Positions 50,877-59,761 are shown, counted from the first letter of the stretch. The stretch is DNA of 64,000 nt from Nostocales cyanobacterium LEGE 11386 (GCA_015207155.1 JADEXK010000004.1:62001-126000), one strand, 5' to 3'. A program made the numbers and translations. Notes: generated by a model from the letters alone, not told the origin.

Positions 50877-50906
50877 CAAAAAATACTTATCACCAAAAAA
50901 TAAACC

Positions 50907-51737
50907 ATGCAATTAGTAAACAAAAATACCCAAACAAACCAACTCCAAAAAGAAGATAACTTTCTCATCATCGATGGTGTTAGCAAAATTTACCCCACCG
51001 CCGAAGGCCCTTACACCGTCATCGATGGCGTTGACCTCAAAGTACGAGAAGGCGAATTTGTCTGCGTCATTGGTCACTCAGGCTGCGGCAAATCCACCCT
51101 ACTCAACATGATTTCCGGCTTCAACACCCCCACCGATGGTGTCGTGCTATTGCAAGATAAACCCATCACCGAACCCGGCCCAGACCGGATGATGGTATTC
51201 CAAAACTACTGCTTACTGCCTTGGCTGAGTGTATTTGATAACGTTTATCTCGCTATAGATACAGTATTTCCCAAAAAAACCAAAGCCGAAAAAAGAGCGA
51301 TCGCTAGAGAACACCTAGCAATGGTAGGGCTAACAGAAGCAGCAGACAAAAAACCCGGACAGATTTCTGGTGGAATGAAACAACGCGTAGCGATCGCCCG
51401 CGCCTTATCCATTCGTCCCCAAGTATTGATTCTCGATGAACCCTTCGGTGCTTTAGATGCCATCACCAAAGAAGAACTGCAAGAAGAACTACTGCAAATC
51501 TGGCAAGAACATCAAGTCACCGTTTTAATGATTACCCATGACATTGATGAAGCACTGTTCCTCGCAGACAGACTCGTCATGATGACCAACGGCCCAGCCG
51601 CCAACATCGGCAAAGTACTAAATATACCCTTCTCCCGCCCCCGAAATCGCCGCCAAATCATGGAAGATCCCGAATATTACAACCTACGGAACTACGCCCT
51701 AGACTTCCTATATCGCAAATGCGCCCACGAAGAATAA
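50907..51737 (+). CDS. nrtD: nitrate ABC transporter ATPase NrtD
   Basis: A 276-residue ATPase with Walker A GHSGCGKST near 62, signature ISGGMKQRV, Walker B LILDEPFGALD and the H-loop MITHDIDEA. It lacks the NrtA-like extension and pairs with NrtC as the second ATPase. It lies 131 bp after nrtC. Confidence 0.95.
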   Translation: MQLVNKNTQTNQLQKEDNFLIIDGVSKIYPTAEGPYTVIDGVDLKVREGEFVCVIGHSGCGKSTLLNMISGFNTPTDGVVLLQDKPITEPGPDRMMVFQNYCLLPWLSVFDNVYLAIDTVFPKKTKAEKRAIAREHLAMVGLTEAADKKPGQISGGMKQRVAIARALSIRPQVLILDEPFGALDAITKEELQEELLQIWQEHQVTVLMITHDIDEALFLADRLVMMTNGPAANIGKVLNIPFSRPRNRRQIMEDPEYYNLRNYALDFLYRKCAHEE

Positions 51738-51739
51738 TT

Positions 51740-51825
51740 CGTAATAGAGCCTACGGCACGCTAACGCGTTAGCGGAGCTTTCGCTTTAGCGATACGTAAT
51801 TCGTAATTCGTAATTCGTAGTTTGC
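51740..51825. repeat. small dispersed repeat plus STRR between nrtD and nrtP
   Basis: A palindromic dispersed repeat (51742-51795, with GCTAACGCGTTAGC) followed by three AATTCGT units. It separates the ABC genes from the MFS nitrate gene and may mark a join in the operon. Confidence 0.7.
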
Positions 51826-51848
51826 AAATTTTGACAAAGGAATATTAA

Positions 51849-53357
51849 ATGCTTTCAGGATTATTTTCATTTCAGGGTCGCTACCGCATACTACATCTGA
51901 CGTGGTTTGCATTCTTCCTCTCATTTGTAGTGTGGTTTAACTTTGCCCCATTTCAAACAGCCATCCAAGAAGCACTAGGCTTGAGTGTAGCCCAAGTCAG
52001 AACCATTGCTATCTGTAACGTCGCCCTCACAGTACCAGCCCGCATCATCATTGGTATGGTATTAGATAAATACGGGCCACGCATCACCTATTCACTGCTA
52101 CTCATGTATGCAGCGATTCCCTGTCTCGCCTTCGCCTTCGCCCAAAACTTCAGCCAATTAGTCATCAGCCGCCTCGCCTTAAGTATCGTCGGTGCTGGTT
52201 TTGTCATTGGTATCCGGATGGTTGCTGAATGGTTCCCACCTAAAGAAATTGGTATCGCCGAAGGAATCTATGGTGGTTGGGGAAATTTTGGTTCAGCAGC
52301 TGCGGCCTTTACCCTACCCACAATAGCCACAGCGGCCGCAATTTTTACAGCCGGACAAATTAACTGGAGATTAGCGATCGCCTTAACTGGTATCATCGCC
52401 GCCATCTACGGAGCGATTTATTTCTTCAACGTCCAAGATACACCCTCCGGTAAAGTTTATCAGCGACCTTCCCGCCACGGTGGTATAGAAGTCACCAGTA
52501 AAAGAAGCTTTTGGTTACTGATGTTGAGCAATATTCCCTTAGTGGGCATCCTCGGCGTACTAGCTTGGCGGATTGCTCAAATTGGCTTACTTAGTCAAAC
52601 TCAACTATTCATCGTCTACCTATTATTAGTTGGTTTGTACGCATTCCAAGCATATAAATGCTGGCATGTCAACCAAGATTTGATGATCGGCAAAAAACAT
52701 TATTCTCCCCAAGACCGCTATGAGTTTTCCCAAGTAGCAATCTTAGAACTAACTTACTTTGTCAACTTTGGTTCAGAACTAGCAGTAGTTTCCATGCTAC
52801 CGGCATTTTTCGAGTCAACCTTCAGCCTCAGTAAAGTCTTAGCCGGGATGATTGCCGCTAGTTTCGCCTTCATGAACTTATTTGCCCGTCCTGGTGGCGG
52901 TTGGGTTTCCGATACAGTCGGTAGTCGCAAATGGACAATGACCGTACTTACAGGTGGCATGGGTATTGCTTATTTATTCATGAGTGGTGTAAGTAGTAAT
53001 TGGTGGTTACCTCTAGCAATTATACTGACAATGGCTTGTTCATTTTTCGTCCAAGCCGGCGAAGGTTCCACTTATGCGATCGTGCCTTTAGTCAAGCGGC
53101 GCATTACCGGACAGATTGCAGGTAACGTTGGTGCTTACGGTAATGTTGGAGCCGTAGCCTATCTCACCCTATATAGTTTGTTACCAGCAGGTGATATTGG
53201 CAACCGCATCTTCTTCCAGACTCTCGGTGTTACCGCACTAATAGTCACCTTCTTGTGCGCTTTTCTCCTCAAAGAACCCAAAGGCTCATTTGCCGAACAC
53301 CATGAAGGCGAAGCACCAGATGTGGCGAAAGAACAGTTCCCAGTTAGGGAGAGATGA
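51849..53357 (+). CDS. nrtP: nitrate/nitrite MFS permease, NrtP/NarK type
   Basis: A 502-residue major facilitator with 12 helices. Nitrate-permease signatures are visible: FNFAPFQTAIQEALGLS at the N-terminus, FARPGGGWVSDTVGSR (about 353-368) and AGNVGAYGNVGAVAYL (about 420-435). It sits inside the operon between nrtD and narB, so the organism encodes both an ABC and an MFS nitrate uptake system in one transcript unit. In most cyanobacteria only one of the two precedes narB. Confidence 0.92.
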   Translation: MLSGLFSFQGRYRILHLTWFAFFLSFVVWFNFAPFQTAIQEALGLSVAQVRTIAICNVALTVPARIIIGMVLDKYGPRITYSLLLMYAAIPCLAFAFAQNFSQLVISRLALSIVGAGFVIGIRMVAEWFPPKEIGIAEGIYGGWGNFGSAAAAFTLPTIATAAAIFTAGQINWRLAIALTGIIAAIYGAIYFFNVQDTPSGKVYQRPSRHGGIEVTSKRSFWLLMLSNIPLVGILGVLAWRIAQIGLLSQTQLFIVYLLLVGLYAFQAYKCWHVNQDLMIGKKHYSPQDRYEFSQVAILELTYFVNFGSELAVVSMLPAFFESTFSLSKVLAGMIAASFAFMNLFARPGGGWVSDTVGSRKWTMTVLTGGMGIAYLFMSGVSSNWWLPLAIILTMACSFFVQAGEGSTYAIVPLVKRRITGQIAGNVGAYGNVGAVAYLTLYSLLPAGDIGNRIFFQTLGVTALIVTFLCAFLLKEPKGSFAEHHEGEAPDVAKEQFPVRER

Positions 53358-53448
53358 GGAAGTAATTCGTAATTCGTAATTTCCTATACTGAGAAACTCT
53401 GAAATTTTGAATTAATTTGTCCCTACTCCCCACTCCCCATTAATCGCT

Positions 53449-55659
53449 ATGAGTGAATTTACCAAAACCTTATGTCCCTACTGCGGTGTTGGCTGTGGAT
53501 TGGAAGTTTCACCACCAGCGCAACCTGCTAAACCAACTAATCGAGATAGCCAAGGAAATCCGATTTGGCGGGTGCGGGGTGATAAAGACCACCCGTCAAG
53601 TCAGGGGATGGTGTGTGTTAAGGGTGCAACGATCGCAGAATCTCTGGACAAAAATAGATTACATTATCCAATGGTGCGAGACTCTCTAGATCAGGAGTTT
53701 TGCCGGGTGAGTTGGGATGAAGCTTTTGATTTAATTACGCAGCGCATCCAAACAGTCCGACATACCCAAGGGCCAGAAGCTATTTGTATGTATGGTTCTG
53801 GTCAGTTCCAAACTGAAGATTATTATTTAGCCCAAAAACTTCTCAAAGGCTGTCTGGGGACTAATAATTTTGATGCCAATTCACGACTATGTATGTCTAG
53901 TGCTGTGGCTGGGTACATTCAAAGCTTCGGTGCTGATGGCCCTCCCTGCTGTTATGAAGATTTAGAAATCACAGATTGTGCATTTTTAATTGGGACAAAT
54001 ACAGCAGAATGTCATCCCATCGTTTTTAATCGATTGGCGAAATATCATAAAAAAAATCGTAAAGTTAAGATGATTGTGGTTGATCCTCGAAGGACACCCA
54101 CCGCAGAAGCGGCTGATTTACATTTAGCGATTCGTCCCGGTACAGATATCGATTTATTAAATGGTATTGCTCATTTATTAATGCGTTGGCAACTCATTGA
54201 TGTGGGATTCATTGATGATTGCACTAGTAATTTTTCTGAATATGCGGAAGTGATTCGTCATTATTCACCAGAGGTAGTAGCCAATCAATGTGGGATCAGT
54301 ATTGAAGATTTAGAAACAGCAGCTAAGTACTGGGGTGAATCTCAACGGGTACTTTCTCTGTGGTCAATGGGTGTGAATCAGTCAAGTGAAGGTACAGCCA
54401 AGGTTAGAAGTATCATTAATCTGCACTTGATGACGGCACAAATTGGCAAGCCGGGTGCTGGGCCTTTTTCTCTCACAGGTCAGCCAAATGCCATGGGAGG
54501 TAGAGAAGCCGGGGGATTGTCACATTTATTACCTGGTTATCGTTTAGTGAAAAATCCCCAACACCGTGCCGAAGTTGAAGATTTTTGGGGATTACCAAGA
54601 GGGCAAATTTCACCGCATCCCGGTTTAACAGCGTGGGATATGATTACTGGGTTGGAAAATGACGCTGTAGGTTTACTTTGGATTGCAGCGACTAATCCGG
54701 CTGTGAGTATGCCAGATTTGGAAAGAACTAAAAAAGCTTTATTGCGATCGCCGTTTACAATTTACCAAGACGCATATTACCCCACAGAAACTTCTGCTTA
54801 TGCTCATGTTCTCTTGCCTGCTGCCCAGTGGGGTGAAAAAACAGGTGTGATGACTAATTCCGAAAGAACAGTCACCTTGTGTCAAGCATTCCGCCAACCA
54901 CCAAGAGAAGCAAAAGCCGATTGGGAAATTTTTGCCGAAGTTGGTCGCAGATTGGGTTTTGCCAAAGAATTTGCTTTTACCAACTCATCTCAAGTTTACG
55001 CCGAGTTTGCCCAATTGACAGGCGATCGCCCCTGCGATATGTCTGGTATCAGTCATGAACAATTGCAAATTCAAGGGCCGACTCAATGGCCTCATCCAGA
55101 GAAGGGAACAGGGGACAGAGGACAGGGGACAGGAGAATCAAAACGGCTATATACAGATTTACGGTTCCATACTCCTGATGGTCGGGCGCGATTTGGGGCG
55201 TATTATTCTCAAGGTTTAGCTGAACCACCTGATCCCAATTTTCCTTTTGTCCTCACTACTGGACGACTTTACGGACATTGGCATACGCAGACACGCACTG
55301 GTCGCATTGAGAAAATCCGCAAAATGCACCCGGAACCTTTTATCGAAATTCATCCCCGTGATGCGGCTAAGTTGGGTATTACCGATAATCAGTTAGTGGA
55401 CGTGCGATCGCGTCGGGGTCAAGCCAAGTTTCCGGCTAGAATTACGAGAGCGATCGCACCTGGTACAGTATTTGTCCCTATGCATTGGGGCGCACTTTGG
55501 GCGGATAATGCTGAAGCTAACGCCCTGACTCATCCCGAATCTTGTCCCGATTCTCTGCAACCTGAATTAAAAGCTTGTGCTGTACAACTGGTTCCCATCA
55601 GTACATTATTAGTGGAAAAACAGGAAACACAAGTCTCTCATTACTCCGTTGTGGAGTAA
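53449..55659 (+). CDS. narB: ferredoxin-nitrate reductase
   Basis: A 736-residue Mo-bis-MGD enzyme reducing nitrate to nitrite. The [4Fe-4S] ligands are Cys 9, 12 and 16 in [13 protein letters not shown], with the fourth in GMVCVKG. The molybdopterin domain continues through [17 protein letters not shown] and the C-terminal domain begins near [20 protein letters not shown]. An insert near residues 550-560 ([14 protein letters not shown]) is a translated GGGACA-type repeat. It is the last operon gene; its final ~250 bp recurs three times downstream. Confidence 0.95.
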   Translation: MSEFTKTLCPYCGVGCGLEVSPPAQPAKPTNRDSQGNPIWRVRGDKDHPSSQGMVCVKGATIAESLDKNRLHYPMVRDSLDQEFCRVSWDEAFDLITQRIQTVRHTQGPEAICMYGSGQFQTEDYYLAQKLLKGCLGTNNFDANSRLCMSSAVAGYIQSFGADGPPCCYEDLEITDCAFLIGTNTAECHPIVFNRLAKYHKKNRKVKMIVVDPRRTPTAEAADLHLAIRPGTDIDLLNGIAHLLMRWQLIDVGFIDDCTSNFSEYAEVIRHYSPEVVANQCGISIEDLETAAKYWGESQRVLSLWSMGVNQSSEGTAKVRSIINLHLMTAQIGKPGAGPFSLTGQPNAMGGREAGGLSHLLPGYRLVKNPQHRAEVEDFWGLPRGQISPHPGLTAWDMITGLENDAVGLLWIAATNPAVSMPDLERTKKALLRSPFTIYQDAYYPTETSAYAHVLLPAAQWGEKTGVMTNSERTVTLCQAFRQPPREAKADWEIFAEVGRRLGFAKEFAFTNSSQVYAEFAQLTGDRPCDMSGISHEQLQIQGPTQWPHPEKGTGDRGQGTGESKRLYTDLRFHTPDGRARFGAYYSQGLAEPPDPNFPFVLTTGRLYGHWHTQTRTGRIEKIRKMHPEPFIEIHPRDAAKLGITDNQLVDVRSRRGQAKFPARITRAIAPGTVFVPMHWGALWADNAEANALTHPESCPDSLQPELKACAVQLVPISTLLVEKQETQVSHYSVVE
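55407..55659 (+). repeat. narB 3' end, copy 1 (functional, tail type A)
   Basis: The last 253 bp of narB, the reference for the three displaced copies. The tail encodes [19 protein letters not shown] (type A). The bases GTTAG just upstream (55392-55396) match the right core of the attC-like site that borders copy 2. Confidence 0.9.
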
Positions 55660-55756
55660 ATTGCCAAACCAAAAGCCGGATGTTGTCGCGTGCTATAACC
55701 CATTTAGATAAGTGGTGATTAGTCTTTAAAGATTGCCCATTGATGATAGATTTTGA

Positions 55757-55999
55757 TTAATCAAGTGGGCTAAGAACAGCTTTACCACCACGGTTAAGAA
55801 CATGGGTATAAATCATCGTTGTTTTGACATCCTTATGTCCAAGTAATTCCTGTACCGTACCGTTTTGCAGTAGATGAGTAGCAAAACTATGACGAAACGT
55901 ATGACAACTCACCTTTTTTTGAATACCAGCTTGACGAACCGCTTGCTTTAACGCTTTTTGTAAACTACTAACCAGGAAAGTTATGCCAAAATAAATCAA
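55757..55999 (-). pseudogene. integron-type tyrosine recombinase (IntI-like), C-terminal remnant
   Basis: 80 codons encode the end of an IntI-type recombinase: [14 protein letters not shown] (catalytic His and Arg), [20 protein letters not shown] (His and the nucleophile Tyr) and the terminal SPLD. The N-terminal core-binding half is gone. About four residues (usual YDIR before TVQELLGH) are deleted, so it should be inactive. It points away from the DUF2267 cargo gene, the usual orientation of intI relative to cassettes. Confidence 0.85.
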
Positions 56000-56016
56000 A
56001 CGTAAAAGAGGATATT

Positions 56017-56436
56017 ATGCCAGTACCCGCAGAATACCAGCGTGCTTCAGATGACTTCTATAGGTATTTGGTAGATGCACGCGACATAGCAGGGCTCTGG
56101 AGTACACACGTAACTTACACAATGACTCAAGGGGTCTTTCAGACGTTTCGCCTTAGGCTTTCCACTGAAGATGCAATAGCTTTTGCGAATGTACTGCCGA
56201 TTTGCTTGAGGGCACTTTTTGTGACTGACTGGGATACGAATGAGCCGCAAAAGTCTTTTGAAGATCGTGAAGAGATGATGAGGGAAGTAAAATCATTGCG
56301 TGGGGAACACAATTTTTCTACTGAAACAGCAATTAGAGATGTAGCCGCTGCCCTGAGACGACACGTAGATGAGAAAGCCTTTGATCGAGTGCTTGCCAAA
56401 TTGCCAGAAGGTGCGCTTGATTTCTGGCAAGTATAA
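56017..56436 (+). CDS. DUF2267 family protein (first cargo gene)
   Basis: A 139-residue protein that matches DUF2267: YTMTQGVFQTFRLRLSTEDA, FANVLPICLRALFVTDW, AIRDVAAALRRHVDEKAFDRV and LPEGALDFW. Function unknown. It starts only 18 bp from the broken end of the IntI-like remnant and ends 27 bp before an attC-like site, as expected for an integron cassette. Good upstream AAGAGGA ribosome site. Confidence 0.82.
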   Translation: MPVPAEYQRASDDFYRYLVDARDIAGLWSTHVTYTMTQGVFQTFRLRLSTEDAIAFANVLPICLRALFVTDWDTNEPQKSFEDREEMMREVKSLRGEHNFSTETAIRDVAAALRRHVDEKAFDRVLAKLPEGALDFWQV

Positions 56437-56463
56437 CAGGCTTGTTCGTTGTTTCACCTTAGT

Positions 56464-56549
56464 GCCTAACAATGCGCTGCACCTGATCGCTGCTACACTA
56501 TTCGTGATTGCCCAAAGTGACTCGCGGTAGGTGAGCTATGCCGTTAGGC
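56464..56549 (+). other. attC-like recombination site 1
   Basis: An 86-bp imperfect palindrome. Outer boxes GCCTAAC (56464-56470) and GTTAGGC (56543-56549) fit the integron R-box consensus RYYYAAC/GTTRRRY perfectly. Inner arms pair as GCTGCACCTGATCGC against GCGGTAGGTGAGC, leaving one unpaired G in the left arm, as in real attC sites. It lies directly after the DUF2267 gene. Confidence 0.8.
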
Positions 56550-56551
56550 TT

Positions 56552-56795
56552 ATCGCGTCGGGGTCAAGCCAAGTTTCCGGCTAAAATTACAAAGGCGATC
56601 GCTCCTGGTACAGTGTTTGTCCCTATGCACTGGGGGTCACTTTGGGCTGATCATGCTGAAGCTAACGCCCTGACTCATCCCGAATCTTGTCCTGATTCTC
56701 TGCAACCAGAATTAAAAGCTTGTGCAGTTCAACTTGTACCAATTTCTGTAGAAGTTAAAGTCACAAATCAACAATTCCAGCCTTCACATTTTTAA
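56552..56795 (+). pseudogene. displaced narB 3' end, copy 2 (tail type B)
   Basis: About 244 bp similar to the narB end, starting 2 bp after the attC-like right box. The frame is intact to a stop ([20 protein letters not shown]...), but the last ~20 residues ([16 protein letters not shown]) differ from narB. It has no start or catalytic domain, so it is not a working gene. Confidence 0.88.
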
Positions 56796-56846
56796 AATTC
56801 CAGTCCCTTTATCAACCTTTAGCCAAAATTGTTTGACTTAACTTTA

Positions 56847-57674
56847 CTAATCTTGATTCGGGGATTGTCTGTGTAATTCTTGCTGTACGTCCTCTAATTG
56901 CAAATTTAATTCCTGTGCTATTTGATCTACACTCAATCCTAATTTCAACAGTAAAGGTATCAACTTCAACTTTTCTTGACGCGCACCTTCCTGTATACCT
57001 TCTTGTCTACCTTCCTGTATGCCTTCCTGTTTAGCTTCTTGATAAACCTTTGTCTGCTTCAAATCACTTAAACTAAACATACTTTCAATCTCCTCTCGAT
57101 TCATAGATGGGAATTTGTAAACCAAGATCGTCTCTATCAATTCTAATAATTGTTTTTGTTTGGTTTCTGTATCAATTTCTTGCCTTGTTCTATTGATTAA
57201 CTCTCTGGCTGTGGTAATTGCTGTTTCTTCATTTTCTATAACTAATCTGATGGTAGCAATCCCAATTGGTAATGATGCTGTTTCGCCCAATTCATCTAAA
57301 TAAATCAGCTGCACACGAGGGCTATATAATAATTCCGTATGATGACTTCTATCTGCTGTATCGACATTGCGAGTAGGATAAATAACTACAGCTTGCCAAG
57401 GGTTGAGGGGTTTATATTGGCGGATGTATAAAAATATTTCTGAAAATAAGCGAGAATAAATTTCTGTGTCGGGTTGAAACTGTACTTCTACAAAATAAAT
57501 TGAATTTTGTACTTGTGTCGGGAGAAAAACCCCATCTATGCGAAACGCAGTTTGTTTAATTTCCACAGAGGAGAATTGATAGGTTGCTGCGGTTTGGGGT
57601 GAGTTGCCAATTAATTCAAAAAAGATACTCGGAAGTTCTTGAAAAAATCGATAAAAGATGCTGTCTGTTTTCAC
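56847..57674 (-). CDS. Rpn/DUF2887-type PD-(D/E)XK nuclease family protein
   Basis: A 275-residue protein. The nuclease-like core is in FRIDGVFLP and YFVEVQFQPD (D...E-x-Q pattern, with Gln in place of the usual Lys, as in DUF2887 members). Helical linkers follow, then a repeat EGIQEGRQEGIQEGARQE and a short C-terminal helical domain (LGLSVDQIAQELNL). Such genes are very common and duplicated in Nostoc genomes. It lies between narB copies 2 and 3, on the opposite strand from the other cargo. Confidence 0.82.
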   Translation of the reverse strand: MKTDSIFYRFFQELPSIFFELIGNSPQTAATYQFSSVEIKQTAFRIDGVFLPTQVQNSIYFVEVQFQPDTEIYSRLFSEIFLYIRQYKPLNPWQAVVIYPTRNVDTADRSHHTELLYSPRVQLIYLDELGETASLPIGIATIRLVIENEETAITTARELINRTRQEIDTETKQKQLLELIETILVYKFPSMNREEIESMFSLSDLKQTKVYQEAKQEGIQEGRQEGIQEGARQEKLKLIPLLLKLGLSVDQIAQELNLQLEDVQQELHRQSPNQD

Positions 57675-57713
57675 ACTTGGTTGATGGTTGAGATTTCCCT
57701 CGTATTCATTTTA

Positions 57714-57926
57714 CAGGCGATCGCTCCTGGTACAGTATTTGTCCCTATGCACTGGGGGTCACTTTAGGCTGATCATGCTGAAGCTAACGCCCTGGCTCAT
57801 CCCGAATCTTGTCCTGATTCTCTGCAACCAGAATTAAAAGCTTGTGCTGTGCAGCTAGTTCCTATAAGTACATTATTAGTAGAAAAACAAGAAACACAAT
57901 TCTCTCATTACTCTGTTGTCGAGTAA
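57714..57926 (+). pseudogene. displaced narB 3' end, copy 3 (mosaic, tail type A)
   Basis: About 213 bp. The first ~140 bp is nearly identical to copy 2 (shared GGGGTCACTTT and GATCATGCTG), while the tail matches copy 1 (VEKQETQFSHYSVVE). A TAG stop replaces a Trp codon near 57767. It is therefore a mosaic and a pseudogene. Confidence 0.88.
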
Positions 57927-57990
57927 CAGTTTAAGCCGAATAACATCTTGTACTTTTTCAATCAGTTTCTTTGGGCTTTGTTCTATCAGT

Positions 57991-58182
57991 GTTATGCAGA
58001 AAAATTCCGATTAATACTCTAAATAAGGATGTTATACGGAAAAATTACATATAATATCCAAATAAGGGAGTAAAAAAGAAGTTTTCCGTATATTCAGACA
58101 AAAGTTCGTCGTCATGCTTGATATATTAGGATTGAGAAAAAGATTATACAGAAACTTTCCGTATAATAAATAGTTATACGGC
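57991..58182. repeat. iteron-like cluster: 40-bp tandem units and TTATACGGAAA motifs
   Basis: Two 40-bp units in tandem (57991-58030, 58031-58070), each beginning GTTATRCRGAAAAATT. Inverted copies of the core follow: TTTTCCGTATA at 58082-58092 and a 25-bp palindrome at 58143-58167 (ATTATAC...GTATAAT), with a last GTTATACGG at 58173. It lies within the 440-bp gap before the receiver-like gene. Confidence 0.75.
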
Positions 58183-58365
58183 TCGGTTCTCTGCTTAGGA
58201 TTGTGCATAATTACTATCTGCTAGTGTGCAAGCTTGATTTTCCATAAGACTGTGAGTAGAACGGTAAAATGAAAACGGCATGAGTTAAGTCAGAATAAAG
58301 ATAGTGCTGATTTTCTCACTGGTCAGCTAAATTACACTTAATCTTTCTTGTTGCCCAAATAACTA

Positions 58366-58986
58366 ATGCCCAAAGAAATTATTATTGAACTGATTAAGAT
58401 CATCCCGTCCATTTTGTGGGTCATTTTTCTTACAATTCTTGTGCTTGTTCTTCTCAAGCCAATTAAAAATATCTTAATACCACAGCTAAGTGAAATTAAA
58501 GCATTCGGCATTGAAGCAAAATTTATCAAAGAAGAATTAGCAAAGGCAGCACGTAAAAATCCAGAAGTTAAAGAGACAGCCCTTAATCAAGTTACTCGAA
58601 GAGCGCAGCGAATAGCTTCAATAATTCAAGGAGCAAGGTTGCTCTTGGTGAATGATATACCTGAAGAGATGGTCAATGTTCAAAGAATATTGCAATCACT
58701 TGGAGTTATTGTAGACGTTGCACGTACCACAAAATCAGCACTCAATATGTTGGCTAACACCGAGTACGATGTAATCATCTCGGACATGAGCCGTGATGGA
58801 GTACCTGACGAGGGACTAAGATTTCTTCACGAGAGTATTAAGCGCAGTCTTTATCGTCCAACAATCTTCACTGTTGCAAATTTTGACCCTTCACAAGGAG
58901 TGCCAGCATACGCTTTCGGTATTACCAATCGTGTCGATGAAATGCTTAATCTCATTTTTGACGTTCTTGAAAGAACAAAAGGATAG
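58366..58986 (+). CDS. membrane-anchored receiver-like protein
   Basis: 206 residues: a membrane helix (IIPSILWVIFLTILVLVLL, about 12-30), a helical linker, and a CheY-like domain (about 90-200: ARLLLVNDIPEEMVNVQRIL...YDVIISDMSRDG). The phospho-acceptor position is Asp in ISDM. The partner histidine kinase is absent and the first acidic pocket is ND rather than DD, so phospho-control is uncertain. Its stop is 9 bp before the next gene, making a two-gene cargo unit. Confidence 0.65.
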   Translation: MPKEIIIELIKIIPSILWVIFLTILVLVLLKPIKNILIPQLSEIKAFGIEAKFIKEELAKAARKNPEVKETALNQVTRRAQRIASIIQGARLLLVNDIPEEMVNVQRILQSLGVIVDVARTTKSALNMLANTEYDVIISDMSRDGVPDEGLRFLHESIKRSLYRPTIFTVANFDPSQGVPAYAFGITNRVDEMLNLIFDVLERTKG

Positions 58987-58994
58987 CGATTATT

Positions 58995-59669
58995 TTGCAG
59001 ACAAGTACATCTGACATCAAAGAGTATTTTATTTTTGTTAATCTTGCCAATCCAGTTACCAAACATAATCTTCAATTTACAGGTCAAATTCTGTCCGCAG
59101 GTTACACATCTGTTTTGCAATATCCTGATTTGGCGGTGCAGTATTTGGAAGGCAAGCTTAATTATCTGCCATTTGTAATAAACGAGCAAAAATCCACCGG
59201 GTTCTTATCTTTTTACTGTGCTTCTGCAATTGCCGACTATCGTGTCGAGTATGACGCTGAAATGAGACGGCTACTTTCCTTTGCAACACTTCCATCGCGT
59301 CTGTCTGCTGTTTATGCATTTGCTACTGAAGAAGATTGCAGAAAAGCACAACGGCTTTACAGATGGGATCTTAACTCGGTCAGAAGATTCACACTTCTTG
59401 AAGATTCATTGACTAAAGTTGCAAAGGTAAATATGGAAATTATTTCTTTGATGCGTTTTGCTTATTCTACTGGTATGTGGTCAGGTGAAGATATAGAGCG
59501 AATTTGGACACACTACTGGTCAGGTGGAGGTGATCTTGAAATTGAGGTGCCTACTATGCAAGCTCCACCCAATACTCACAAACGTATCCACTCCGGAGAA
59601 GTATGGGAGTATCTGATTGAGGGTAGGCTCCAGTTACAAGGAGATTTGTATACACCAATTCAATTCTAG
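58995..59669 (+). CDS. DUF2441-like protein, possible ADP-ribosyltransferase-fold effector
   Basis: A 224-residue protein with TTG start at 58995, directly after the receiver-like gene. The central segment RRLLSFATLPSRLSAVYAFA followed by a W-D-L strand resembles DUF2441-type proteins, in which the R...PSR-(L)SA pattern recalls ADP-ribosyltransferase folds. I cannot confirm activity. Paired with a membrane sensor-like protein and ended by an attC-like site, it may be the effector of a two-gene conflict or signalling unit (inference). Confidence 0.5.
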   Translation: MQTSTSDIKEYFIFVNLANPVTKHNLQFTGQILSAGYTSVLQYPDLAVQYLEGKLNYLPFVINEQKSTGFLSFYCASAIADYRVEYDAEMRRLLSFATLPSRLSAVYAFATEEDCRKAQRLYRWDLNSVRRFTLLEDSLTKVAKVNMEIISLMRFAYSTGMWSGEDIERIWTHYWSGGGDLEIEVPTMQAPPNTHKRIHSGEVWEYLIEGRLQLQGDLYTPIQF

Positions 59670-59677
59670 AAATCGCC

Positions 59678-59761
59678 GCATAACAATTGTGGTGCAGCGG
59701 ATTGATTGAAGCCGCTTGTGGAGTTGCAAGGGATCGATAACCCTGACCCAAAACGTTATGC
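59678..59761 (+). other. attC-like recombination site 2
   Basis: An 84-bp candidate with perfect complementary outer boxes GCATAAC (59678-59684) and GTTATGC (59755-59761). Inner arms TTGTGGTGCAG and CTGACCCAAAA pair imperfectly, and two internal hairpins (AGCGG/CCGCT, GGG/CCC) fill the centre. It lies 9 bp after the DUF2441-like gene. Weaker than site 1 but same position relative to its gene. Confidence 0.62.

Noticed and set aside
55757..55999. Working XerC-type integrase gene
   Set aside because: Only the C-terminal catalytic part is present, with an internal deletion between the HLL and TVQELLGH motifs.
56538..56795. 85-codon reading frame after the first attC-like site as a gene
   Set aside because: It is the displaced narB end (copy 2): no ribosome site, and it starts within attC-derived sequence.
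57936..57998. Possible third attC-like site (GAATAAC ... GTTATGC) after narB copy 3
   Set aside because: The outer boxes mismatch, the inner arms do not pair, and GTTATGC is better explained as the start of the first 40-bp repeat unit.
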